Assembly: GCF_012395815.1 (NCBI RefSeq) | Contig: NZ_JAAZQQ010000002.1 | Span: 62,001-126,000 of the forward strand | Length of the DNA: 64,000 nt | Direction: 5' to 3' | From: Roseicyclus persicicus | GTDB taxonomy: Bacteria; Pseudomonadota; Alphaproteobacteria; Rhodobacterales; Rhodobacteraceae | Shown: positions 52,631 to 60,783 of the stretch, piece by piece | How positions within the stretch are numbered: the first letter of the stretch is position 1 | How the letters are laid out: the number at the start of each line of letters is the position of its first letter | Made by a program: the position numbers and the translations under genes | Notes under the pieces: model-generated | The model's input: the letters and a program-made list of their open reading frames with translations, nothing else | Told to the model about the DNA's origin: nothing | Databases searched by the model: none

Positions 52631-54334
52631 ATGGAGCAAACGACACGCCTCGCGCGGGATGCCGATGCCGGCACGGCGGTGCGCCCCGGCCGGCGGGTGC
52701 TGTTCACCGCCGTCCGCAACGAGGCGCCCTTCCTGCTGGAGTGGATCGCCTACCACCAGGTCATCGGCTTCGACACCATCATCGTCGCGTCGAACGATTC
52801 CGACGACGGCACGGACGAGGTGCTGCAGGCGCTCGAGGCGGCGGGGCAGGTGCAGCACATCCGCCATTCCGTGCCGGTTGGGCAGCGGCCGCAGGCCAAT
52901 GCGGCCAGGCTGGTCAATGACATGGGACTGCTCGCCGAGGGCGACTGGGCGCTGTGGCTGGATGCCGACGAGTTTCTCAACGTACAGGTGGGCGAGGGGC
53001 GGCTGGACGACCTGATCGCGGCCCTCGGCCCGCATGACGGGGCGCTGATCGCGTGGCGCATCTTCGGCGACGGCGGCAACGCACGGTTTCCGGGCAGGTT
53101 CATCAGCGACGCCTTCACCGGGGCCTCGCCCCCGATGTTCGAGAAGAACCTGGCGGTCAAGACGCTGTTCCGGTTCGGTCGCGGGGTCCGGGGGTTCGGG
53201 GTCGAGGGCAACCACCGCCCGGTGCTCGCGGGTGGGCCCGACAGTGCCGGCCTGAGGTTCCTCGCCCCGAACGGTCAGCCGATCAGGACGAAGAACGGGG
53301 TCCATGCCAAATGGATGGCCGGCAAGGATACGGGCGGCAACTGGGGTGTGCCGAGGGCCGAGCTGGGGCACGCGCTGGCACAGATCAACCACTACATGGT
53401 GCGCACCCCGGACGTCTACGAACTCAAGAAGGCACGCGGGCGGGGCTGGGCGGCGAAGGTGGCCGACAACAGCAACAGCCGTCACACGGATGACTTCTAC
53501 GCCATCAACAACCGCAACGACGCCGAGGACCGGTCGATCCTGCGGTTCGAGTCGGAGGTATCGGCGCGCATGCAGCATCTGCTCAAGGACGACGCGACCC
53601 GTCTCGCGCAGGAGGCCGCGCAGGAGCGTGCCGCCAGGTCGCTTGCACCCGCCGATGAGCCGGTCCCGGTCACGGACCGGTCCGAAGGGCGCGGCGACAC
53701 GCGCCCCACCCCGTTCGAACCCCTGCACGGAGATGATTTCATCTTCTTCATCGGGTTCAACAAATGCGGCACCACGTCTCTGCACGGTCTGCTGATCGGG
53801 TCGGGGATCGCGGCGCATCATTGGCAGGCGCGGGGAAGGAAGAACCTCGCCCAGGTCATGCAGATGAACCGGGCCCTGGGTCGGAGGCCGTTCTTCGGGT
53901 TTGAGAAGGTCGTCGGTTTCTCCGACATGACCTACGCGGACAGGGGCATGTTCCTCGAAGGCTGCCTGCATTTCGACGAGCTGCATCGCGCCTATCCCGA
54001 TGCGTATTTCGTGCTGAATACACGGCCCGAGGACAGGTGGATCCGGTCGCGCCTGAATCACGGCGACGGCAGTCTGCTTGCCCGTACGATGGCCGCCACC
54101 GGCCTGTCCAGGGAGGAGATCGTCGAGAGCTGGACGCAACTTTTTCGCGCGCACCACGCCAGGGTCGAAAGCCATTTCAAGGGGCACCCGCGCTACCTGC
54201 GCTTCGACATCGAGAACGATCCGGTGTCGTCCCTGGCCGGCTTTCTCGCACCGCGGTTTGAACTGGACATCAGCAAGTGGCAAAAACTGAACAGCACCCG
54301 GGCGACGGTCGATCCACGGGAGGCAGAAGACTGA
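52631..54334 (+). CDS. Glycosyltransferase/sulfotransferase two-domain fusion protein
   Basis: 567 residues. The N-terminal part (about 20-300) is a GT-A glycosyltransferase of the DUF23/GT92-like type: FTAVRNEAPFLLEWIAYHQVIGFDTI, ASNDSDDGTDEVL, and the metal-binding Asp111-x-Asp113 in WLDADEFLNV. A linker leads to a sulfotransferase-type P-loop, GFNKCGTTS (375-383), with FVLNTRPEDRWIRSRL resembling the 3'-phosphate site. It probably glycosylates and sulfates a surface polymer; the acceptor is unknown. Arg codons AGG are frequent here but rare in sdhA, suggesting transfer. Start 52631 is likely; an earlier in-frame Met is less supported. Confidence 0.78.
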   Translation: MEQTTRLARDADAGTAVRPGRRVLFTAVRNEAPFLLEWIAYHQVIGFDTIIVASNDSDDGTDEVLQALEAAGQVQHIRHSVPVGQRPQANAARLVNDMGLLAEGDWALWLDADEFLNVQVGEGRLDDLIAALGPHDGALIAWRIFGDGGNARFPGRFISDAFTGASPPMFEKNLAVKTLFRFGRGVRGFGVEGNHRPVLAGGPDSAGLRFLAPNGQPIRTKNGVHAKWMAGKDTGGNWGVPRAELGHALAQINHYMVRTPDVYELKKARGRGWAAKVADNSNSRHTDDFYAINNRNDAEDRSILRFESEVSARMQHLLKDDATRLAQEAAQERAARSLAPADEPVPVTDRSEGRGDTRPTPFEPLHGDDFIFFIGFNKCGTTSLHGLLIGSGIAAHHWQARGRKNLAQVMQMNRALGRRPFFGFEKVVGFSDMTYADRGMFLEGCLHFDELHRAYPDAYFVLNTRPEDRWIRSRLNHGDGSLLARTMAATGLSREEIVESWTQLFRAHHARVESHFKGHPRYLRFDIENDPVSSLAGFLAPRFELDISKWQKLNSTRATVDPREAED

Positions 54335-54948
54335 TGGAACCGGTTCGTTCAGAGGATCAGGCCCCGGCCGCGGAGTTCGTCCTGACCCTGCCGGGCCCGG
54401 CGGCAGACATGTTGCGGGCGACCTATGCCAAGGCGGACGTGGTGCTGGAATACGGCAGCGGCGGGTCGTCCTTCGTGGCGATGGAACTGGGCGCGCGCAA
54501 GCTGTTCACCGTCGAGAGCGACGCGGACTGGGCCGCCCGGATCGACGCCAGCCTCGCCGCGAGGTTCCCCGGTGGCGGCGCGCAGGTGCACCATGTCGAC
54601 ATCGGCCCGACCAAGGCATGGGGGATGCCGGCCGACGACAGCGGCAAGGCGAATTATCCGGCTTACGCCACCTCTGTCTGGGACCGCCCCGATTTCGAGA
54701 TGCCCGACGTGGTCCTGATCGACGGGCGGTTCCGCGTCGCCTGTTTCCTGACCGTCATGCAACGCGCCACGCGGCCCGTGACCGTCCTGTTCGACGATTA
54801 CCACCACCGGCCCGAATACCACTGGGTCGAGGACTTCGTCCGCCCGATCGGACGCGCCCGGCGCATGGCCCGCTTCGAGGTGGTGCCGCAGCCCTGGCCG
54901 CCCGAGGCCCTGACGCGCATCCTTGCGGCCTTCGTCGACCCCCGTTAG
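54334..54948 (+). CDS. SAM-dependent methyltransferase-like protein
   Basis: 204 residues. The DVVLEYGSGGSSFVAMELGARKLFTVESD sequence is a class I methyltransferase motif I and II (glycine-rich loop, then acidic Glu), and MPDVVLIDGRFRVACFLTVM the later strand. This GSGGSS subgroup occurs in surface-glycan loci. The substrate is unknown. It overlaps the fusion gene by one base (TGATG) and has GGGAGGCAG upstream. It ends 106 bases before sdhB. Product binding to the same glycan as its neighbour is plausible but inferred. Confidence 0.75.
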   Translation: MEPVRSEDQAPAAEFVLTLPGPAADMLRATYAKADVVLEYGSGGSSFVAMELGARKLFTVESDADWAARIDASLAARFPGGGAQVHHVDIGPTKAWGMPADDSGKANYPAYATSVWDRPDFEMPDVVLIDGRFRVACFLTVMQRATRPVTVLFDDYHHRPEYHWVEDFVRPIGRARRMARFEVVPQPWPPEALTRILAAFVDPR

Positions 54949-55054
54949 CGCCCCCGTTGCGACATTATGCGGCGCGGTGCCGGCTGTGGACCGGGCGAAA
55001 AACCGGTATACCTCGGTCGACACATCGAACTGGCACTGAACAGGGCTTCGCACC

Positions 55055-55834
55055 ATGGTCGAATTCGCGCTTCCCAAGAACTCCCGCATCCGCACGGGCA
55101 AGACCTGGCCCAAGCCCGAGGGCGCGACCAACCTGCGCAAGTTCCAGATCTACCGCTGGAATCCCGATGACGGTGAGAACCCGCGCGTCGACACCTACTG
55201 GGTCGACATGGACACCTGCGGCCCAATGGTCCTGGACGCGCTGATCAAGATCAAGAACGAGATCGACCCGACGCTGACCTTCCGCCGCTCCTGCCGCGAG
55301 GGGATCTGCGGCTCCTGCGCCATGAACATCGACGGCATCAACACGCTGGCCTGCATCTACGGCATGGACGAGATCAAGGGCGACGTGAAGATCTACCCGC
55401 TGCCGCACATGCCGGTGATCAAGGACCTGATCCCCGACCTGACCCATTTCTACGCCCAGCACGCCAGCATCATGCCGTGGCTGGAAACCAAGACCCAGCG
55501 CCCCGAGAAGGAATGGCGCCAGTCGATCGAGGACCGCAAGAAGCTGGACGGTCTCTACGAATGCGTGATGTGCGCGTCCTGCTCCACCTCCTGCCCGTCC
55601 TACTGGTGGAACGGCGACCGCTACCTCGGGCCGGCGGCGCTGCTCCATGCCTACCGCTGGATCATCGACAGCCGGGACGAGGCGACGGGCGAGCGGCTGG
55701 ACGACCTCGAGGATCCGTTCAAGCTCTACCGCTGCCACACCATCATGAACTGCGCCAAGACCTGCCCCAAGGGCCTGAACCCGGCCAAGGCGATCGCGGA
55801 AATCAAGAAGATGATGGTGGAACGCCAGCTCTGA
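55055..55834 (+). CDS. sdhB: Succinate dehydrogenase iron-sulfur subunit
   Basis: 259 residues; carries electrons from FAD to quinone. The N-terminal ferredoxin domain has the 2Fe-2S ligands in [12 protein letters not shown] with a further Cys (NTLACIYG). The C-terminal domain has the 4Fe-4S set in [17 protein letters not shown] and the 3Fe-4S ligands in [17 protein letters not shown]. Full length. No strong ribosome site is visible before ATG 55055. Expression with sdhCDA requires reading through four foreign-looking genes or a separate promoter in the 106-base gap. Confidence 0.97.
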   Translation: MVEFALPKNSRIRTGKTWPKPEGATNLRKFQIYRWNPDDGENPRVDTYWVDMDTCGPMVLDALIKIKNEIDPTLTFRRSCREGICGSCAMNIDGINTLACIYGMDEIKGDVKIYPLPHMPVIKDLIPDLTHFYAQHASIMPWLETKTQRPEKEWRQSIEDRKKLDGLYECVMCASCSTSCPSYWWNGDRYLGPAALLHAYRWIIDSRDEATGERLDDLEDPFKLYRCHTIMNCAKTCPKGLNPAKAIAEIKKMMVERQL

Positions 55835-55865
55835 GGCCCCCGGCCCGGCACGGCGACCCAAGATC

Positions 55866-55898
55866 GACCCCGCCCTGATCCGGCGGGGTCTTTCTTTT
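55866..55898 (+). terminator. Rho-independent terminator after sdhB
   Basis: GACCCCGCC (55866-55874) and GGCGGGGTC (55882-55890) form a perfect 9-bp stem with a 7-base loop, followed by TTTCTTTT (55891-55898). Confidence 0.88.
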
Positions 55899-56000
55899 GC
55901 GCCCACCGCAAGGGGGCCATGCGCCATCGACGGTTCCGACTGGGCACCGGGATGCCTAGCTTGGGGGCAAGGGAGGCACCGACGACAAGGAGACATCCCG

Positions 56001-56141
56001 ATGTCCGAGCAGCCGACCACCCCCGCCCCCGACGCCGACGCGGCCCTGCGCCTTCTGGACGAGACCTGGGCCTATTTCACGCCCGGTCCGCGGCCCGTGC
56101 CGCCGACCACGGCCTACGACGACGCGCCGGTCGCGGCCTGA
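56001..56141 (+). CDS. Small 46-residue protein
   Basis: A complete reading frame with AAGGAGA 6 bases before ATG 56001: MSEQPTTPAPDADAALRLLD, then a segment with ETWAYFTPGPRPVPP and an acidic Tyr-Asp-Asp end. The Pro/Asp-rich composition and Trp-Ala-Tyr-Phe block look conserved rather than random, and codon use is like that of neighbouring genes. There is no membrane segment. The function is unknown. It lies between the sdhB terminator and the beta-propeller gene and could have its own promoter in the 102-base gap. Confidence 0.6.
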   Translation: MSEQPTTPAPDADAALRLLDETWAYFTPGPRPVPPTTAYDDAPVAA

Positions 56142-56210
56142 GCGCCGAAATCCCGCCAAGCCGCCCGCGGTTTCGTGCTACCCTCTCCGGGCAACCGGGG
56201 AGGGGCTTTC

Positions 56211-57362
56211 ATGTCGGGCAACGTGCATCTGCTGGTCGGCACAACCAAGGGCGCCTTCGTCCTGTCGCGCCGCGACCGCGGGGCGTGGGCGGTCAGCGGG
56301 CCCCACTGCGCGGGCTGGTCGATCAACCACATGGCCGCCGATCCCGCGACGGGGGCGATCTGGGCGGGCGGCGGCGGCGATTGGTGGGGGGCGGGGGTCT
56401 GGCGGTCCACGGATGCCGGCGCGACCTGGACGCTGGCCAAGCTGTCGTCGGGCCAGATGGACCAGTGGGCCGCGAATGACCCGAGCTTCGCGGCGATGAT
56501 CGGCTGGGAGGCGACGGAGCCCCCCTTCGGCGACACGCTGCATTCGGTCTGGTCGCTGCACCACGCCCACGGGGTGCTCTGGGCCGGGGCGAAGCCCGGG
56601 ACGCTGCTGGAAAGCCCGGACGGCGGCGTGACCTGGGCGCGGAACGAGGCGCTGGCCAACTTCCCGGGGCGGGAGGACTGGAACGGCGGCGCGGCCGGCC
56701 TGACGCTGCACACCATCGTCACCGCGCCCGAGGATCCGCGCAAGATCTGGCTCGGCATCTCGGCCGCCGGCGTCTTTGCCTCCGAAGATGGCGGCGCCAG
56801 TTGGGAAAGGCGCAACCGCCTGTCCAACGCCGCGTGCTGTGAAGGGCACGACCACCCCGCCGCCCCGCGCGACGGCGAGACCGGGCATTGCGTGCATAAC
56901 ATGGTCCGCGCTCCGGGCTCGGACCTGCTCTACCAGCAGAACCACCATGGCGTCTGGCGCTCGCGCGATGGCGGACGGCACTGGGACGATATCACCGAGG
57001 GGCTGCCGTCGACCTTCGGCTTTCCCATCGCGGTCCATCCGCATGATCCGATGACGCTCTGGACCCTGCCGCTGAACGGCGACAGCGCCGGGCGCTACCC
57101 GCCCGGGGCCAGCGCCGCCGTCTGGCGCTCGCGCGACGGCGGCGCGACCTGGGAGGCGCAGCGCGAGGGCCTGCCGCAAACGGCCTGCTTCTTCACTGTG
57201 CTGCGGCAGGCGATGACGACCGACGACAGCCCCGAGGGCGGCGTCTACTTCGGCACCAACACCGGCTCGGTCTTCGCCAGCGACGACGCCGGCGCAACCT
57301 GGGACGAGATCGCGCGCCACCTGCCCACCGTCCTGTCGGTCGAGGCGGTGGAGATGGCCTGA
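56211..57362 (+). CDS. BNR/Ycf48-like beta-propeller protein (VPS10/sialidase-type repeats)
   Basis: 383 residues. Several BNR-type Asp-box turns are seen: STDAGATWTL, SPDGGVTWAR, SEDGGASWER, SRDGGRHWDD, SRDGGATWEA and SDDAGATWDE. They recur about every 50-60 residues, giving a beta-propeller of 6-7 blades. No signal peptide is evident at the start (GNVHLLVGTTKGAFVL). Sialidase activity is not implied because catalytic residues cannot be assigned; such proteins are often annotated as exo-alpha-sialidase. GGGGAGGGG precedes ATG 56211. Its role is unknown. Confidence 0.82.
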   Translation: MSGNVHLLVGTTKGAFVLSRRDRGAWAVSGPHCAGWSINHMAADPATGAIWAGGGGDWWGAGVWRSTDAGATWTLAKLSSGQMDQWAANDPSFAAMIGWEATEPPFGDTLHSVWSLHHAHGVLWAGAKPGTLLESPDGGVTWARNEALANFPGREDWNGGAAGLTLHTIVTAPEDPRKIWLGISAAGVFASEDGGASWERRNRLSNAACCEGHDHPAAPRDGETGHCVHNMVRAPGSDLLYQQNHHGVWRSRDGGRHWDDITEGLPSTFGFPIAVHPHDPMTLWTLPLNGDSAGRYPPGASAAVWRSRDGGATWEAQREGLPQTACFFTVLRQAMTTDDSPEGGVYFGTNTGSVFASDDAGATWDEIARHLPTVLSVEAVEMA

Positions 57363-57366
57363 GCCC

Positions 57367-58392
57367 TCAGCTCCGCAACATGCCCACGATGTCGTAGGTG
57401 CGGTCGAGGATCGGCACCGTGATCTCTCGCGCGCGCTCGGCCCCGCGGCCGAGAATGCGGTCGATTTCCGCGGGGTCGGCCATCAGGCGGGTCATCTCGG
57501 TCGAGATCGGCGCGAGCTTGTCCACAGCGAGGTCGGCCAGCGCCATCTTGAACTGGCCGAACAGCCCGCCCGCGTGCTGATCCAGCACCGCCTGCGGGTC
57601 GATGTCGGCCAGCGCCGCGTAGATGTTCACCAGGTTGCGGGCCTCGGGCCGGGTCTCCAGCCCCTCCAGCGCCTCGGGCAGCGGGTCGGGGTCGGTCTTG
57701 GCCTTGCGGATCTTCTTGGCGATCTCGTCGGCGCTGTCGGTCAGGTTGATGCGCGTCTTGTCCGACGGGTCGGACTTGGACATCTTCTTCGTCCCGTCCT
57801 GCAGGTTCATCACGCGGGTCGCGGCGCCCTCGATCACCGGCTCGGTGATGGGGAAGAAGTCGACGCCGTAGTCGTGGTTGAACTTGGCCGCGATGTCGCG
57901 GGTCAGCTCGAGGTGCTGCTTCTGGTCCTCGCCCACGGGGACGTGGGTGGCGTGGTAGACGAGGATGTCGGCGGCCATCAGCGCGGGGTAGGCGAACAGG
58001 CCCAGCGAGGCCGCCTCGGCGTTCTTGCCGGCCTTGTCCTTCCACTGGGTCATGCGGCCCATCCAGCCCATGCGCGCCACGCAGTTGAAGATCCAGGCCA
58101 GCTGCGCGTGCTCGGGCACCTGGCTCTGGTTGATCAGCACCGATTTCTCGGGGTCGATGCCGACGGCGATGAAGCCCGCGCAAAGCTCGCGGGTGTTGTG
58201 GATCAGCTCGTCGGCCGGGACCAGGCGGGCGGTGATCGCGTGCAGGTCGACCATGCAGTAGATGGTCTCGTGGGTGCCCGCGTCCTGCATCGTCACGAAG
58301 CGCTTCATCGCGCCGAGGTAGTTGCCCAGCGTCAGCCCGCCCGAGGGCTGGATGCCCGAGAACACGCGGGGGGTGAACTGCGTCTCTGCCAT
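57367..58392 (-). CDS. trpS: Tryptophanyl-tRNA synthetase
   Basis: 341 residues, class I synthetase charging tRNA-Trp. The ATP-binding HIGH-equivalent is [13 protein letters not shown] and the KMSKS motif is present as [28 protein letters not shown] and [16 protein letters not shown] are conserved. Full length. It begins at ATG 58392; a longer frame continuing to 60447 runs through murJ in another reading frame and is not coding. It faces the rhomboid-like gene divergently. Confidence 0.96.
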   Translation of the reverse strand: MAETQFTPRVFSGIQPSGGLTLGNYLGAMKRFVTMQDAGTHETIYCMVDLHAITARLVPADELIHNTRELCAGFIAVGIDPEKSVLINQSQVPEHAQLAWIFNCVARMGWMGRMTQWKDKAGKNAEAASLGLFAYPALMAADILVYHATHVPVGEDQKQHLELTRDIAAKFNHDYGVDFFPITEPVIEGAATRVMNLQDGTKKMSKSDPSDKTRINLTDSADEIAKKIRKAKTDPDPLPEALEGLETRPEARNLVNIYAALADIDPQAVLDQHAGGLFGQFKMALADLAVDKLAPISTEMTRLMADPAEIDRILGRGAERAREITVPILDRTYDIVGMLRS

Positions 58393-58491
58393 GATCGTCC
58401 CTCGGCCCTGACTGCGCGCTCGCCCCTCTGGCCAAGCGCCGCCGCTTCGCTTACCCACGGGGGCAAATGGCGTCAACCGAGGGCCGCCGCG

Positions 58492-59175
58492 ATGGATCAG
58501 CACAATGTCTCGCCCTTCAACGCGCTGCCGCCGGTGGTGGTGGCGCTGGCCGCGGTGATCTTCGGGCTGGAGGTCATGTTTCAGGCCGCGACGGCCGGGT
58601 TCCTGGGCGGGCAGGGCGGCGTCGGCTGGCGGCTCGACGCGATCCGCGACTACGGCGTCTTCGACGAGGTCGCGGCCTACATGTGGGACAACGGGGTCTA
58701 CCCGCCGGCGGAGCTCCTGCGGCTCCTCACCTATCCCCTGATCCACGGCGGGTTCGTCCACGCGACCTTTGTCGTCGTGTTCATCCTGGCGATCGGCAAG
58801 ATGGTGGCCGAGGTGTTCTCGCCGCTCGCCTTCATGGCGCTGTTCCTGGTGTCGTCGGTGGCCGGCGCGCTGGGCTTCGTGGCGCTGATGAACAGCCCCT
58901 ATCCGCTGATCGGGGGGTATCCGGGCGTCTACGGGCTGATCGGGGCCTTCACCTTCATCCTGTGGACGCGGGAATCCTTGCGCGGCGGCAACCGCTACCG
59001 GGCCTTCGGGCTGATCGGGGCGCTGCTTGCGATCCAGCTGATCTTCGGGCTGCTGCAGGGCGAGTTCGGCAACGTCGTCGCCGACCTGTCGGGCTTTGCG
59101 ACCGGCTTCCTGATGTCCTTCGTGGTCAGCCCGGGCGGCTGGCGCCGGGTGCTGGCGAGGCTGCGCAGCCGTTAG
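58492..59175 (+). CDS. Rhomboid-fold membrane protein lacking catalytic Ser and His
   Basis: 227 residues, about six membrane helices. The fold is rhomboid-like: helix 2 begins [14 protein letters not shown], helix 4 carries the GxSG-equivalent as [11 protein letters not shown], and helix 6 has [13 protein letters not shown]. The catalytic Ser is Pro144 and the catalytic His is Asp198, so it should not be a protease. This matches the pseudoprotease pattern seen in eukaryotic iRhoms (GPxG). A chaperone or binding role in the inner membrane is inferred. It overlaps the murJ end by four bases and is convergent with it. Confidence 0.82.
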   Translation: MDQHNVSPFNALPPVVVALAAVIFGLEVMFQAATAGFLGGQGGVGWRLDAIRDYGVFDEVAAYMWDNGVYPPAELLRLLTYPLIHGGFVHATFVVVFILAIGKMVAEVFSPLAFMALFLVSSVAGALGFVALMNSPYPLIGGYPGVYGLIGAFTFILWTRESLRGGNRYRAFGLIGALLAIQLIFGLLQGEFGNVVADLSGFATGFLMSFVVSPGGWRRVLARLRSR

Positions 59176-60782
59176 CGGCGGCGCAGCGCGTTGGCGAACT
59201 CGGCGATGCGGAAGGCGCCCAGCGCCTGCCCGACCAGGCCGTAGGTCACGATGCCGCCGCCCACCAGCACCGCCAGCGCGATGTAGCGCCAGCCCGGCGT
59301 GCCCAGCGCCGGCGCCAGCAGCGTCGCGCCGATGACGAGGACGACGCCCATCAGCATCGAGGCCAACACGATCCGGCCGACCCGCTGGCGGTACCGGTCG
59401 TCGAACATGGCGACGTCGCCCATGCCGCGCTTGCCGCGCAGGAGCAGCCAGACCATGGCCCAGCCCGCCACGCTGGTGGCGATGGCCGCGCCGACGAAGC
59501 CGATGGTGAAGGCAAGGCCGACGGCCACGACCCCGTTCACCACCATCGCCACGAGCGCGAAGCGGAACGGCGACCGGGTGTCCTCGCGCGCGAAGTAGAG
59601 CGGCTGCAGCACCTTCTGCATCACGAAGGCGGGCAGGCCGATGCCGTAGGCGGCCAGCGCCAGCGCGGTCTGCACGCTGTCCTCGGCGGTGAAGGCGCCG
59701 CGCTCGAACAGGACCGACACCAGCGGCAGGGGGATCACGCAGAGCGCCACGGCGGCCGGCACGGTCAGGGCAAGGCAGATCTCGCCCGCACGCGACAGCG
59801 CGTAGCGGCCGCCGGTGACGTCGTCGGCCTGCAGGCGGCGCGACAGGTCGGGCAGGAGCACGATGCCGATGGCGATGCCGACCACGCCGAGCGGCAGCTG
59901 GTAGAGCCGGTCGGCCAGGCTGAGCCAGACGATGGCGCCGTCGAAGAAGCTGGCCACCTGGCGGCCGACGAGCAGGTTCACCTGCACCACGCCGCCGGCC
60001 AGCATGGCGGGCAGCATGATGACGGCCAGCCGCTTCATGTCGGGCGTCAGTCGCGGCATCCGCGGCAGCAGGGCAAAGCCGGTGCGCGCCGCCGCGACCC
60101 AGACCAGCGCGACCTGCGCGATCCCGGCGAACAGGATGCCCCAGGTCAGCACCGCGCCGTAGCCCAGGCCCTCGACCTGCTCGGGCGTGATCTCGCCGCC
60201 CTCGGGGATGATGACGCCGGGGACATAGCCCTTGTCGGCCAGCACCAGCACCGCGATCAGGATCAGGTTCAGCAGGATCGGCGCGGCCGCGGCGGCGGCA
60301 AAGCGGCCGGTGGCGTTCAGCAGCCCCGACAGCAGCGCCGCGAGCGAGATGAACAGGATGTAGCCGAAGGAGATGCGGCCGAACTCCACCGCGAGGTCGA
60401 AGCGCACGTCGCCCGCAAAGCCCGACGCCATCGCCAGCACCAGCCACGGCATGACCAGCTGCGCCACCAGCGTCAGCAGGATCAGCACCGTCGCCAGCCC
60501 CGAGAACGCGTCGCGGGCAAAGCCCAGCGGGTCCTCGTCGGCCTCCAGCTTCTTGGAGAACATCGGCACGAAGGCCGTGTTGAAGGCGCCCTCGGCAAAG
60601 AAGCGGCGGAACATGTTGGGCAGGGCGAAGGCGACGAAGAACGCCTCGGACACCGGCCCGACGCCCATGAAGGCCGCGATCAGGATGTCGCGGACGAAGC
60701 CGAGGATGCGGCTGCCCAGCGTCCAGACGCCGACCGTGATGAACCCCGAGACCAGCCGGATCGGCCGCGCGATGCCGTTCAT
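59172..60782 (-). CDS. murJ: Lipid II flippase MurJ
   Basis: 536 residues with about 14 membrane helices, of the MATE/MVF type; moves lipid II across the inner membrane for peptidoglycan synthesis. N-terminal [22 protein letters not shown] and [31 protein letters not shown] are diagnostic, with [21 protein letters not shown] and the [17 protein letters not shown] segment further along. It starts one base after glnD on the same strand, a common arrangement in alphaproteobacteria. Confidence 0.96.
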   Translation of the reverse strand: MNGIARPIRLVSGFITVGVWTLGSRILGFVRDILIAAFMGVGPVSEAFFVAFALPNMFRRFFAEGAFNTAFVPMFSKKLEADEDPLGFARDAFSGLATVLILLTLVAQLVMPWLVLAMASGFAGDVRFDLAVEFGRISFGYILFISLAALLSGLLNATGRFAAAAAAPILLNLILIAVLVLADKGYVPGVIIPEGGEITPEQVEGLGYGAVLTWGILFAGIAQVALVWVAAARTGFALLPRMPRLTPDMKRLAVIMLPAMLAGGVVQVNLLVGRQVASFFDGAIVWLSLADRLYQLPLGVVGIAIGIVLLPDLSRRLQADDVTGGRYALSRAGEICLALTVPAAVALCVIPLPLVSVLFERGAFTAEDSVQTALALAAYGIGLPAFVMQKVLQPLYFAREDTRSPFRFALVAMVVNGVVAVGLAFTIGFVGAAIATSVAGWAMVWLLLRGKRGMGDVAMFDDRYRQRVGRIVLASMLMGVVLVIGATLLAPALGTPGWRYIALAVLVGGGIVTYGLVGQALGAFRIAEFANALRRR

Positions 60783-60783
60783 G

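Noticed and set aside
57367-60447. A 1026-residue minus-strand open frame joining trpS with upstream sequence
   Set aside because: Only the last 341 codons are trpS. The earlier part is out of frame with murJ and has low-complexity Arg/Gly composition.
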